NCBI GenBank assembly: GCA_022710715.1 | Contig: JAKLGJ010000005.1 | Location: 58,347-122,346, forward strand | Source: Candidatus Omnitrophota bacterium | GTDB taxonomy: Bacteria > Omnitrophota > Gorgyraeia > Gygaellales > Profunditerraquicolaceae | DNA: 64,000 nucleotides | Direction of reading: 5' to 3' | Shown: positions 18,221 to 26,573 of the stretch, piece by piece | Position numbering within the stretch: the stretch's first letter is position 1 | Layout of the letters: every line of letters starts with the position of its first letter | Program-made: the position numbers and the translations under genes | The notes under the pieces: generated by a model | What the model was told of the DNA's origin: nothing | The model's database searches: none | Seen by the model: only the letters and a program-made list of their open reading frames with translations

Positions 18221-19672
18221 ATGGTGCAGAAAAACCCGTACATAGGTTATCGTCCTACCTGGGCAGAGGTCAATCTCGATAACCTGTCGTTCAACCTCGC
18301 GCAGATCAGAAAGAGGATCCCGCATTCGACCCGGGTTATGGCCTGCGTCAAAGCCGACGCCTACGGCCACGGCCTGATTCCGATTTCGCTGCGTCTGGTC
18401 GCCGAGGGGGTAGACTATCTTGCCGTCGCATCTATCGACGAAGCGATACGGCTGCGCCAGGCGCGTATTTCCAAACCGATCCTGGTCCTGGGGTTGATCC
18501 TCAAACAGGATATCGAGCCGTTGTTCGATTACGATATCGTCCCCACCGTATGCACTGAAGATTTCGCGCGGGTACTCGACGTGATGGCCGGCGCGCGCGG
18601 CAGGGTGGCGCGCGTGCATATTAAAGTGGATACCGGCATGGGCAGGATCGGCGTGTTGTCCCAGGATGCGTTCGCTTTTATTCAGAAAATAAAGAGATTA
18701 AAAAATATTCAGATCGAAGGCGTATTCACGCATCTTGCCAGCGCCGATGTCGACCGGGCATTTACCAACAAACAGTTGCGTTTGTTCCGCGGCCTGGTTA
18801 ACCGCTGCGAAGCCCGCGGCATTCATATTCCGCTGGTGCATGCCGCCAACAGCATGGGAGTGGTTTCATACGCCAGGAGTCATTTCTCAATGGTGCGCCC
18901 GGGGCTGATACTCTACGGGTTGTATCCGGCTAAGGGCTTGAGCATACACCTTAAACCGGTGTTGAGCCTGAAGACCCGCGTCATCTACAAGAAATGCGTC
19001 CATAAAGGAAGCGGTATCAGCTACGGCCATACCTATATTACCCCGAAAAACACCAGCGTGATCACCCTGCCTATCGGATACGGCGACGGATATCCGCGCA
19101 ATCTTTCCAATTGCGGTCCGGTGTTGATCAACGACGCGGCATTTACCATCAGCGGCAGGGTATGCATGGACCAGATCATGGTCGATGTCGGCAGCCGCGC
19201 GGTTGAAGTCGGCGACGAAGTCATTCTTATCGGTTCAAGCGCAACCCGCAGGATCACCGCGGAGCAGCTGGCGGAATTATCGGGGACTATCCCCTATGAA
19301 ATAGTCTGCGGATTGGGCAGCCGCGTGCCCAGGATCTATACGCCCGCTGTCGCACGGAGCGAGGAAAACCGGCAGTTTGCCCGATATGAAAGAAAGCTTC
19401 CCGTGCGCATGCTCGAAACCTCCGGATGGCCGGATACATTCTGCTATACGCACGATATCAGCGCGCGCGGACTGCAGCTGGTAACTGAACGTCCGCTGGC
19501 GCCGCGCATGCAGGTCAAGCTCGCGCTTGAGGCGCAGCGCGAGCCGCCGGTACACACGCAGGGCACGGTGGTCTGGGCCCGGCAGAATTCCGTCGGTTTG
19601 TATCACGCGGGGGTAAAACTGGATAAGTCCGATTTGAGCGGCATGTGCGCGGGCGCGAGCGGCGGTTTTTAG
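18221..19672 (+). CDS. alr: Alanine racemase with C-terminal PilZ (c-di-GMP-binding-type) domain
   Basis: 483 residues. Residues 1-375 are a complete alanine racemase: WAEVNLDNLSFNL at the start, PLP lysine K44 in CVKADAYGHG, VHAANSMGV, MVRPGLILYGLYP, and the opposing-subunit tyrosine in GISYGHTYI. The enzyme makes D-alanine for peptidoglycan. Ordinary Alr ends near here. A further 105 residues follow with RYERKLPVR (388-396), DISARGLQL (DxSxxG from D412), and a beta-rich tail GTVVWARQN...YHAGVKL, which is the PilZ pattern that binds c-di-GMP. The fusion suggests second-messenger control of D-Ala supply (inference). The Arg motif has one extra residue compared with the classic RxxxR. The start is 1 base after tsaB. 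Confidence 0.9.
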   Translation: MVQKNPYIGYRPTWAEVNLDNLSFNLAQIRKRIPHSTRVMACVKADAYGHGLIPISLRLVAEGVDYLAVASIDEAIRLRQARISKPILVLGLILKQDIEPLFDYDIVPTVCTEDFARVLDVMAGARGRVARVHIKVDTGMGRIGVLSQDAFAFIQKIKRLKNIQIEGVFTHLASADVDRAFTNKQLRLFRGLVNRCEARGIHIPLVHAANSMGVVSYARSHFSMVRPGLILYGLYPAKGLSIHLKPVLSLKTRVIYKKCVHKGSGISYGHTYITPKNTSVITLPIGYGDGYPRNLSNCGPVLINDAAFTISGRVCMDQIMVDVGSRAVEVGDEVILIGSSATRRITAEQLAELSGTIPYEIVCGLGSRVPRIYTPAVARSEENRQFARYERKLPVRMLETSGWPDTFCYTHDISARGLQLVTERPLAPRMQVKLALEAQREPPVHTQGTVVWARQNSVGLYHAGVKLDKSDLSGMCAGASGGF

Positions 19673-20772
19673 AGGATTTTGAAGATCAGGTAGATGCTGG
19701 TTATCAACGCCAGTATATGCACCAGCGACGCAGAGAGCAGTTCAGGGAGCATTCCGGCATTGCCCAGCGCGATGCTTACCGCATTGAGAATATAGTAGAG
19801 AAATCCCACCACCAGAGCCAGCCCCAGAGAAGCCAGCCCGCCGGAGCGCCGGCGCATCATAAAAGCGAACGGAATAGAGAGCAGGATGATCATCAGACTG
19901 GTAAACGGCGAGAGATAGCGTTGATACAGGTCGATGCGGAATTTCCGGATTACGCCGCTGGCCCCGCTCCGGGAGAGTTTCCAGATATATTCTTCCAGCT
20001 GCGCGATGCTCATGAACGCGGGTTCCTGTCTCTGGTTAAGGAAATCCCTGGGCGTTTCGGTGATGGTCATGATTTCCTCTTCCATGAACTGGGGAGAATC
20101 TTTCATCTGCCCGTCGGCTTCGAAAGCAGAGGTAATGCTGCGGTAAAAGCGCCATAGCCCGTCCTTGAATTCCCCCTTTTCCGCCCAGATCTTTTTGACG
20201 ATATTCTGGCGCGCGTCGTGTTCCAGGATGGTGATCCCTTCCATGAGATTCTTCGAAGGATAGAAAGAGTTGATCACGAAGAGCCGGTTGTGCGAGCCGT
20301 AGACGGATAGATTCTTGAGCACTCCCTGGTCTTTGGCCGGTTTTGCCGGTTTGTTCTCGTTTTCGATCTGATGGCGGATACGCTGACTGTAGAGATTGGA
20401 AGCGGGAATAAGCTTGTCGTTGACCCAGAAAATGAGCAGGCTCAAGAGTACCCCGAAAATGATAAGCGGTTTGGTCATCTGGAGGATACTCAAACCCGAA
20501 GCGCGCATGGCGATCAATTCATTCTCGCGGTTCATTCTGGCGAAGGTGTAGAGCGTCGCCAGAAGGCAGGAGATGGGAGAGACCTGGATGAGGATAACCG
20601 GAAGAAAAGCCGCGTAATAGTAATAGAGCAGCTGCAGGCTTATCTTGTTTTTCAGGATGTCGTCAAGATGGGCGAACAGGTCGATGACGATATAGAGAAA
20701 GAAGAAAACCAGGAAGCAGAGCAGAAAGATGGTCAGGACGGATTTGAGGATGTAACGGTCTAAAATACGCAT
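19669..20772 (-). CDS. lptG: LPS-export ABC transporter permease LptG
   Basis: 367 residues of the YjgP/YjgQ family. Predicted transmembrane helices cluster at the N-terminus (LKSVLTIFLLCFLVFFFLYI, about 9-30, plus two more up to 120) and the C-terminus (after 285), around a periplasmic jellyroll-like domain (about 140-275). With LptF and LptB it extracts LPS from the inner membrane. It begins inside the preceding gene (13-base overlap). I call the second gene of the pair LptG by order and by its ILDRYILK start; F/G cannot be told apart securely by eye. The 3' end overlaps the convergent alanine-racemase stop by 4 bases. Confidence 0.87.
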   Translation of the reverse strand: MRILDRYILKSVLTIFLLCFLVFFFLYIVIDLFAHLDDILKNKISLQLLYYYYAAFLPVILIQVSPISCLLATLYTFARMNRENELIAMRASGLSILQMTKPLIIFGVLLSLLIFWVNDKLIPASNLYSQRIRHQIENENKPAKPAKDQGVLKNLSVYGSHNRLFVINSFYPSKNLMEGITILEHDARQNIVKKIWAEKGEFKDGLWRFYRSITSAFEADGQMKDSPQFMEEEIMTITETPRDFLNQRQEPAFMSIAQLEEYIWKLSRSGASGVIRKFRIDLYQRYLSPFTSLMIILLSIPFAFMMRRRSGGLASLGLALVVGFLYYILNAVSIALGNAGMLPELLSASLVHILALITSIYLIFKIL

Positions 20773-21857
20773 ACTTTATAGGTCAGCGCAATACCCCCGA
20801 TTCCGAAAAGGATATTGGGCAGCCACATCGCCAGTCGCGGATCGAGGTATCCCTGCAAGCTCAACGCTTCTGCGCCCAGCAGCAGCAGGTAATAGACGCC
20901 TACGATCACGAAAGCCAGTCCGAAATTGATCGATTTCTCCCTGCGGTGCGTAACCACCGCCAGAGGCATTCCCAGGAGTATGAATACCAGACAGGAAAAG
21001 GCCAGGGCGATCTTTTTGTTGATCTCGGTGATGAGCGGAGACGGGTCGATTTTCTGCCAGACCAGTTTTCGCATCTCCGTCTTCAACTCGGCGATGGTCA
21101 TATCCTTGGGTTTCTTGTCGATAGAGTCTTTCCCCTGCAGCCCGGCCATGTTCAGGGACATATAATAGACTTTGAAATTCAGCTTGTAGAAATTCGTGGG
21201 ATTTTCCATATCCGGCTCGTCGGCGGTCCCGTCGATGAGCTTGAGTTTCACGATATTCTTCTCCGGGATGGGCACAAACTCGCCCTTCTTCGCCACGATC
21301 AGCCGGGTGGGCTTATTTTCTCCCTGCGGTTCATAGATGCGGATGTTCTGCAGCTGCCGCTCTTTAACGGCGTAGATGAAGATAATGTATTTATCGAAAG
21401 AGGTGATGAATACCCCGGGTTCCAGCGCGGCGGCCGGATTCTTCATCCCCACTTCCGCCAGGGTTTTGCGGGAGGCGAAGTGCGCGTAGGGCACGATGCG
21501 GTCGTTAAGGATAAGCATGACCAGGCTGATGATGAAGCCCAGGACGATCAGCGGCAGCGCCAGGTTGAAGATATTGATCCCGCTGGCGCGCAGGGTGACG
21601 ATCTCGTTGTCGCTGGAAAGCCTGCCCAGGGAGAGCAATATGGCCACGAGCGTCGAAATGGGGAGGGTGTAGGTCAACAGCGCCGGGATCATGAGCAGGA
21701 AAAGCTTGCCCACGCTGTAAACATCCACTCCTTTATTGATCACCAGATCGGCGATCTTGACCAGATTCCCCAGGATCATCACAAAGGTCAGCACCACCAA
21801 TGCGGCGAAGAGGGGAATGATGAATTCTTTGAGCACATAAGAACGCAGGATTCTCAT
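20760..21857 (-). CDS. lptF: LPS-export ABC transporter permease LptF
   Basis: 365 residues, same YjgP/YjgQ family as the next gene. N-terminal helices (ILRSYVLKEFIIPLFAALVV onward) include the motif LPISTLVAILLSLGRLSSDNEIVTLRASG (read at about 64-92) which is diagnostic of LptF/G. A periplasmic domain (about 135-265) and three C-terminal helices follow. It supplies half of the membrane channel that pulls LPS toward the outer membrane. It is transcribed after comF (12-base gap) and before lptG (overlap), giving a comF-lptF-lptG operon. Confidence 0.88.
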   Translation of the reverse strand: MRILRSYVLKEFIIPLFAALVVLTFVMILGNLVKIADLVINKGVDVYSVGKLFLLMIPALLTYTLPISTLVAILLSLGRLSSDNEIVTLRASGINIFNLALPLIVLGFIISLVMLILNDRIVPYAHFASRKTLAEVGMKNPAAALEPGVFITSFDKYIIFIYAVKERQLQNIRIYEPQGENKPTRLIVAKKGEFVPIPEKNIVKLKLIDGTADEPDMENPTNFYKLNFKVYYMSLNMAGLQGKDSIDKKPKDMTIAELKTEMRKLVWQKIDPSPLITEINKKIALAFSCLVFILLGMPLAVVTHRREKSINFGLAFVIVGVYYLLLLGAEALSLQGYLDPRLAMWLPNILFGIGGIALTYKVCVF

Positions 21858-21869
21858 AGGTATGCGTGG

Positions 21870-22616
21870 TTAACTGGCTATGGTCAGCGCGAACACCGCG
21901 GCAGCGCCGGCTTTTTTAAGCGCCCGGGCCGCTTCGGAGACCGTGGCTCCGGTGGTTAAGACATCGTCAACGAGCAACAGGGTTTTCCCGTTTATGCCTG
22001 CCGGAGCAGTCACGCCAAACGCCTCGCGGAGATTCTCAACGCGTTGCCGGGGCGTCAGTTCCGTTTGCGTCCGGGTATTGCGTTTGCGTACCAGGATCCC
22101 GGGCACAAGAGGAATTTCCAGCTGCGCGGCAATCAAACGGGCGAGCGTTTCCGATTGGTTGAATTCCCGTTCCCGGAGTTTGGCCGGATGCAAAGGGATC
22201 GGCACGATAACGTCGATCCCGGACAACGCAACGGCGCGTTCGGTAAGGCAATCGGCCATCAGCCGTGCCAGAAGCGGCGCGAGATATTCCTTATGCTTGT
22301 ATTTGAATTCGTGGATCAGCGTCTGGATGACTCCCTCGTATTCACAGGGGCTCCAGGCGCGGTCAATCTGTCCGGAGGTCTGGGCGCAACGGCTGCACGC
22401 GTCTGCTGCGAGAGTATCCTGTTCCAGGCTCCTGCCGCAGCCCGGACAGAAAGGCGGTCGGTGCTTCTTGATCCTGCTCCAGCAGTCCCGGCAGACATGC
22501 TGCGAGCGGTCCGGCGTCTGCAGCGGTTTTTTGCAGGACGCACAGACGCGGGGCAGGAGCAGATCGATTCCTCCGCGCACGAGAGCGCGCACCACCGATA
22601 CCAGGCGCATCATCAA
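21870..22616 (-). CDS. comF: ComF-family phosphoribosyltransferase-like protein
   Basis: 248 residues. An N-terminal zinc module has Cys pairs in CASCKKPL, CRDCW, FCPGCG and CSRC. The phosphoribosyltransferase domain ends with LLLVDDVLTTGATVSEAARAL (PRPP loop), and RNTRTQTELTPRQRVENLREAF is the typical ComF linker. In Haemophilus and Bacillus ComF aids DNA uptake; its enzyme activity is unclear. The first of three successive ATG codons is chosen because AGAGG is 5 bases upstream. It heads the minus-strand operon with lptF and lptG and is divergent from a pilin-like gene. Confidence 0.88.
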   Translation of the reverse strand: MMMRLVSVVRALVRGGIDLLLPRVCASCKKPLQTPDRSQHVCRDCWSRIKKHRPPFCPGCGRSLEQDTLAADACSRCAQTSGQIDRAWSPCEYEGVIQTLIHEFKYKHKEYLAPLLARLMADCLTERAVALSGIDVIVPIPLHPAKLREREFNQSETLARLIAAQLEIPLVPGILVRKRNTRTQTELTPRQRVENLREAFGVTAPAGINGKTLLLVDDVLTTGATVSEAARALKKAGAAAVFALTIAS

Positions 22617-22648
22617 GACCTCTGGTAAAAAACCCTAAAAGTTACTTT

Positions 22649-22677
22649 ATCATAGCAGCGAAACGCCTTCTTGTCAA
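22649..22677 (-). promoter_or_regulatory. Promoter for comF-lptF-lptG
   Basis: On the minus strand TTGACA (22677-22672) and TATGAT (22654-22649) are separated by exactly 17 bases, near-consensus sigma70-type boxes. The comF start lies about 33 bases further on. The -35 box overlaps that of the divergent pilin promoter. Confidence 0.75.
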
Positions 22678-22699
22678 AGGATTGCTGGGTTGGTATAAT
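22671..22699 (+). promoter_or_regulatory. Promoter for pilin-like gene
   Basis: TTGTCA (22671-22676), a 17-base spacer and perfect TATAAT (22694-22699). Transcription would begin near 22706, leaving a leader of about 30 bases with AGGAGGAG before the ATG at 22737. It shares its -35 region with the opposite promoter, so the two probably compete or share a regulator. Confidence 0.8.
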
Positions 22700-22736
22700 A
22701 GAAACGAAGCTTTGTCTTATAAAAGGAGGAGGAGCA

Positions 22737-23312
22737 ATGAAACGATCCGCGTTCACCCTGGTGGAATTGATTGTGGTTATTGCCATTATCGCCATACTGG
22801 CTGCCGTGATCGCTCCTAACGCTTTCAAGGCGATTGAAAAAGCCAAGATCAGCCGCGCCATCTTTGATTTGCGCACGATCAGGACCGCGGCGTATTCTTT
22901 TTATGCCGACACCGGCAGGATTCCCTGCACCAAATGCGGCGGATGGGGGCAGGATCCCGGGTTCCAGAAAATCATAACTGCGGCTAATTGCTGGCCGAAT
23001 GAAGGCGGTTGTGCTCCGGAGTGTTTGAATGTCGCGGGATGGAACGGTCCCTATCTGGAGAAATGGCCCGAATACAGCCCCTGGGCGCGGGGCGGCGGCG
23101 GAAAATACGACTGGGAGAGTTGGGGGCCTTATCATGGCTGCGCTTTAGCCGGAGTGGTGACGCTGGAAGTGTACGGGGCAGTACCGGTAGCTTCCTTGAC
23201 GAAAGTTGATGAAGTTCTTGATGACGGGAACTTGTCCACGGGCAAACTATACACCGAAGGCGGCACGCCTGCAGCGCCTTCCTATGTGCAATATATAGCG
23301 ACTTGTTTTTAA
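22737..23312 (+). CDS. Type IV pilin / pseudopilin-like protein
   Basis: 191 residues. The N-terminus MKRSAFTLVELIVVIAIIAI is a type III (prepilin) signal: short basic leader, then a hydrophobic helix with Glu at position +5. The residue before the cleavage point is Ala, not the usual Gly. The C-terminal part has six Cys residues (CTKCGG, NCW, GGCAPEC and others) and Trp-rich loops, probably forming disulfides outside the cell. It resembles GspG-type pseudopilins in length. No pilus assembly gene is adjacent; comF on the other strand could hint at DNA uptake, but this is speculative. A strong AGGAGGAG ribosome site fixes the start. Confidence 0.85.
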   Translation: MKRSAFTLVELIVVIAIIAILAAVIAPNAFKAIEKAKISRAIFDLRTIRTAAYSFYADTGRIPCTKCGGWGQDPGFQKIITAANCWPNEGGCAPECLNVAGWNGPYLEKWPEYSPWARGGGGKYDWESWGPYHGCALAGVVTLEVYGAVPVASLTKVDEVLDDGNLSTGKLYTEGGTPAAPSYVQYIATCF

Positions 23313-23349
23313 GCGCAGGATAGATCGTTCAAACACAGAAAGGCCGGGT

Positions 23350-23910
23350 ATGGAAAAAAAGTTGGTAGAGCAGCTTAAGAAACAATTATTGGCTTTGCTG
23401 GAGCGCGACGCTCTGAAAAGAGGCAAGTTTATTCTCTCCTCGGGCAAAGAAAGCGCCTTTTATCTCGACGGGCGCATCATTACCATGACCCCGGAAGGAG
23501 CGTATCTGACCGGCAGCATCATGCTTTCCATGATCAAAGACGACAGGATCGCGGCCCTGGGCGGCCCTACCCTGGGCGCGGATCCGATCGTCGGAGCGGT
23601 GGCGGTATTGAGCCATCTCGATAAAGTAGCCTTGAAGACATTTATCGTGCGCAAGGCGGCCAAGGCGCACGGGACACAGCGTCAGGTAGAAGGCCCGGCT
23701 TTGCATAAAGGCGACCGGGTGGTGCTGGTCGACGACGTGGCTACTTCCGGCAAGTCCCTGATCGAGGCCAAGCACGTTCTGGACGGTATGGGGATCGAAA
23801 CGGTCAAGGCACTGGTGATCGTGGACAGGGGGGAAGGCGCTCAAGAGAATTTGAAAGCCGTGCAGTGTCCCCTGGAATCTATTTTTACCCTGGCGGACCT
23901 CGGTGTCTGA
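23350..23910 (+). CDS. pyrE: Orotate phosphoribosyltransferase
   Basis: 186 residues. The PRPP-binding motif is VVLVDDVATSGKSLIEA (about 124-140). LSSGKESAFYLDGRIITMTPEGAYL and GGPTLGADPIVGAVAV match PyrE, as does the FIVRKAAKAHGTQRQVEG loop. It makes OMP in pyrimidine synthesis. The KESAFYLDGR variant (commonly KxSxxYxD) is typical of the longer-branch bacterial family. Its last 8 bases overlap the GTG start of the next gene. Confidence 0.92.
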   Translation: MEKKLVEQLKKQLLALLERDALKRGKFILSSGKESAFYLDGRIITMTPEGAYLTGSIMLSMIKDDRIAALGGPTLGADPIVGAVAVLSHLDKVALKTFIVRKAAKAHGTQRQVEGPALHKGDRVVLVDDVATSGKSLIEAKHVLDGMGIETVKALVIVDRGEGAQENLKAVQCPLESIFTLADLGV

Positions 23911-25165
23911 TCCCACCATTCAACCCAAACAGATCATTATTATAGGAGCCGGTCCGGCAGGCATGATGGCGGCAGTGCGCGCGGCCGGTCTGGGCCAGCA
24001 GGTTGCCCTGATCGAGAAGAACGCCTCCGGCGGGAAGAAATTGTTATTGAGCGGCAAAGGCCGGTGCAATCTTACCAACGCCGCAGGGCTGGAGGAAATG
24101 CTGGAGCGTTTCTCCGGGCATGGCGCATTCCTGCGCGACGCTTTCAAAACATTCGACAACCGGGCGCTGATGTCGTTTTTCCGGGAACGCGGCCTGCCCT
24201 TGAAGGTGGAACGGCAGCAGCGGGTATTCCCGGAGAGCGACCGTTCTTCGAGCGTGCTGGATGTGCTTAAAAAAGAGCTTGGCCGGCTCAAGGTCGAGAA
24301 GTTCTTCAACAAGACCGCCAGGTCTTTGCTTGCGCATAACGGCCAGGCGCGGGGTGTGGAGTTTACCGACGGAAGCCGGCTTAAGGCGGATAAAGTCATT
24401 CTGGCCACGGGCGGGGCGTCGTATGCTTTTACCGGATCCGACGGTTCCGGCATCGCGTTGGCCGGGAAATGCGGCCATACCATCGTGGATATCCGGCCGG
24501 GCCTGGTCCCTCTGGTAGTCAAAGCCGGACAGGTCGCAACGCTGGAAGGTTTGACTTTGCACAATATCCGTTTGCGCTGGAGCTGTCCCGGCAAACATCT
24601 CGATACCGAAATAGGCGAGCTGCTCTTTACGGCGAACGGCGTTTCCGGACCGCTGGTATTGACCTGCAGCGGCGTGATCGTGGATTGGCTGCGTCAGGTC
24701 AAAGAGGTGGTGTTGCATATCGATCTTAAACCCGGCCTTTCTACGGAACAGGTGGATAGCCGTCTGCAGAGGGATTTCAGGACCTTCGCCCGTAAGAGCC
24801 TGAAGAATGCGCTCAAGGAGCTCCTGCCGCAACGCTTGATCGAGGTTTGTATCCGGGTCTGCGCGTTCGACGCGCGGGTGCAGTGTAATCAGGTTACCGC
24901 GGCGATGCGCCAGAAGATGGTTTCATTCCTGAAAGATTTTCAGCTTACGGTTACCGGTTCTCTGCCCCTGGAAGAGGCTATGGTTACCCGCGGGGGGGTG
25001 TCCCTCAAGGAAATTGATCCCCGGACCATGGAGTCGCGTCTGATCAAGGGACTTTATTTCGCCGGCGAAATGATCGATATAGATGCCGATACCGGCGGTT
25101 TTAATCTGCAGGCGGCGTTTTCCACCGGTTACCTTGCCGGCGAGTCCGCGGCGCGAAGCGCCTGA
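23903..25165 (+). CDS. HI0933/BaiN-family flavoprotein oxidoreductase
   Basis: 420 residues. The FAD-binding Rossmann motif is IIIGAGPAGMMAAVRAAGLG (about 11-30), followed by the family-specific EKNASGGKKLLLSGKGRCNLTN and a C-terminal GLYFAGEMIDIDADTGGFNLQ. The family is widespread and mostly uncharacterised; one member (BaiN) reduces bile-acid intermediates, which need not apply here. The start is GTG, overlapping pyrE by 8 bases. It is followed after 25 bases by the Maf/M48 gene. Confidence 0.88.
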   Translation: MSDPTIQPKQIIIIGAGPAGMMAAVRAAGLGQQVALIEKNASGGKKLLLSGKGRCNLTNAAGLEEMLERFSGHGAFLRDAFKTFDNRALMSFFRERGLPLKVERQQRVFPESDRSSSVLDVLKKELGRLKVEKFFNKTARSLLAHNGQARGVEFTDGSRLKADKVILATGGASYAFTGSDGSGIALAGKCGHTIVDIRPGLVPLVVKAGQVATLEGLTLHNIRLRWSCPGKHLDTEIGELLFTANGVSGPLVLTCSGVIVDWLRQVKEVVLHIDLKPGLSTEQVDSRLQRDFRTFARKSLKNALKELLPQRLIEVCIRVCAFDARVQCNQVTAAMRQKMVSFLKDFQLTVTGSLPLEEAMVTRGGVSLKEIDPRTMESRLIKGLYFAGEMIDIDADTGGFNLQAAFSTGYLAGESAARSA

Positions 25166-25190
25166 TCGCACAATTGAAAAGATCGCTATC

Positions 25191-26573
25191 ATGTCACAGA
25201 CAGAACGAGTGAAACATAAACGGATATTCTACCTGGCCAGCGACTCGAAAGCGCGCAAGAAACTTTTTGAGTTCTTCGGCGTCCGTTTTCGTGTGCTGCC
25301 CAGCCGGGTCCGGGAAAAAACCCATAGCGGCCGGATCACGCCCGCCGTATTGGTACAGGCGAATGCCCGTCAGAAAGCCGGGGCGGTCGCCGCCCGGGTG
25401 AAAAGCGGCGTTATCGTCGCTGCGGATACGATCGTGACCGCTGACGGCAGGATGTACGGTAAGCCCGGAGACCTGCGCGGCGCGGCTTCCATGTTGAAGA
25501 AGTTATCCGGACGTCCGCAATGGGTCTATACCGGCATCTGCGTGGTGGATAAAGACAGCGGCCGGTGCGCAGTGGCTTACGAGAAGACGAAAATTTATAT
25601 GGACGAATTGACCGATAAAGAGATCTACGGTTATTTCCGGGAAGTGTCGCCGCTGGATAAAGCGGGCAGTTTCGACATTCAGGGCAAGGGCGCGTTTTTT
25701 ATCCGGCGCATCGAAGGCTGTTTTTACAATGTGGTGGGATTGCCGTTGAATAAGCTCTACCGGATGTTCAAGCAGCTCGATATCCGCATATTCGCCGCCG
25801 GGCTGATCCTGCCGGCATGCGGCGCGCTTTTCGCGGGGTGCGCTACGGAGTATAACGTGGCTACCGGCCAGCAGGAAAATTATTATTACAGCTCCGACCA
25901 GGAAGTGCAGATGGGTAAATCGATCGCCCGGCAGATCGAGAGAGAGTATACGCTGACCGACGATATCGGCCTGCAGTTCAGGGTGAAAGAGATCGGTAAG
26001 AAGATCTCGGCGGTCTGCGACCGCAAGGATATCGAATACCGTTTCAAGGTGCTCGATGAAAAAGACGTCAACGCCGTGTCGCTGCCCGGGGGGTACGTCT
26101 ATATTTTCAAGGGATTGATCGATAAAGTGGATAACGACGATGAGCTGGCTGCGGTGATCGCTCATGAAGTCGGCCATATCGTGGCCCGGCACAGCATCAA
26201 AAAAATGCAGGCAGTGATGGGCTATTCCCTGATGCGCCTTCTGGCGATTCCCCTGCCGCAGAGCGGAGACGTGATTACCGCGGCGGATTTGAGTTTTGCG
26301 GAATTGATCACCGGGTACGGCCGGGAAGACGAATTGCTCGCCGATCAGCTGGGCGCGCGCTATGCGCAGCGGGCCGGGTATAATCCGCGCGGGATGATTG
26401 CGTTCCTGGAGAAGCTCGAGACGCACAACCGCCGCCAGCCGCTGCGCGCGAAGAATTATCTTAAAACGCATCCCTACACTCCGGATCGGATACGGGTGGT
26501 CAAGCAGGAGCTGGGAGAGAAGATCGATTTCAACGATTATATCAATATCGAAGACAAGCCGCATGATAAATAA
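25191..26573 (+). CDS. Maf-type nucleotide pyrophosphatase fused in frame to M48-family metallopeptidase lipoprotein
   Basis: 460 codons in one frame. Residues 1-192 are a Maf domain: YLASDSKARKKLFEFFG at the start, VIVAADTIVT (about 82), and a normal ending NVVGLPLNKLYRMFKQL. Maf proteins hydrolyse unusual nucleoside triphosphates in the cytoplasm. With no stop, the frame goes on into a hydrophobic stretch with two possible lipobox cysteines (C210, C217 in ALFAGC). An M48 peptidase (about 225-440) follows with HEVGH at 325-329 and the downstream Glu in GREDELLADQLGA. An ATG at residue 192 (25764) could start a free-standing lipoprotein of 269 residues, so two products are possible. The stop overlaps the glycosidase gene. 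Confidence 0.85.
   Translation: MSQTERVKHKRIFYLASDSKARKKLFEFFGVRFRVLPSRVREKTHSGRITPAVLVQANARQKAGAVAARVKSGVIVAADTIVTADGRMYGKPGDLRGAASMLKKLSGRPQWVYTGICVVDKDSGRCAVAYEKTKIYMDELTDKEIYGYFREVSPLDKAGSFDIQGKGAFFIRRIEGCFYNVVGLPLNKLYRMFKQLDIRIFAAGLILPACGALFAGCATEYNVATGQQENYYYSSDQEVQMGKSIARQIEREYTLTDDIGLQFRVKEIGKKISAVCDRKDIEYRFKVLDEKDVNAVSLPGGYVYIFKGLIDKVDNDDELAAVIAHEVGHIVARHSIKKMQAVMGYSLMRLLAIPLPQSGDVITAADLSFAELITGYGREDELLADQLGARYAQRAGYNPRGMIAFLEKLETHNRRQPLRAKNYLKTHPYTPDRIRVVKQELGEKIDFNDYINIEDKPHDK

Noticed and set aside
20946..21959. Plus-strand open frame opposite lptF
   Set aside because: It is rich in His, Asp and Gln as expected for antisense of hydrophobic codons; lptF has clear membrane topology.
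22671..22736. Upstream TTG start for the pilin-like gene
   Set aside because: The bases are the -35 box and transcript start region; ATG 22737 has AGGAGGAG and begins the prepilin signal.
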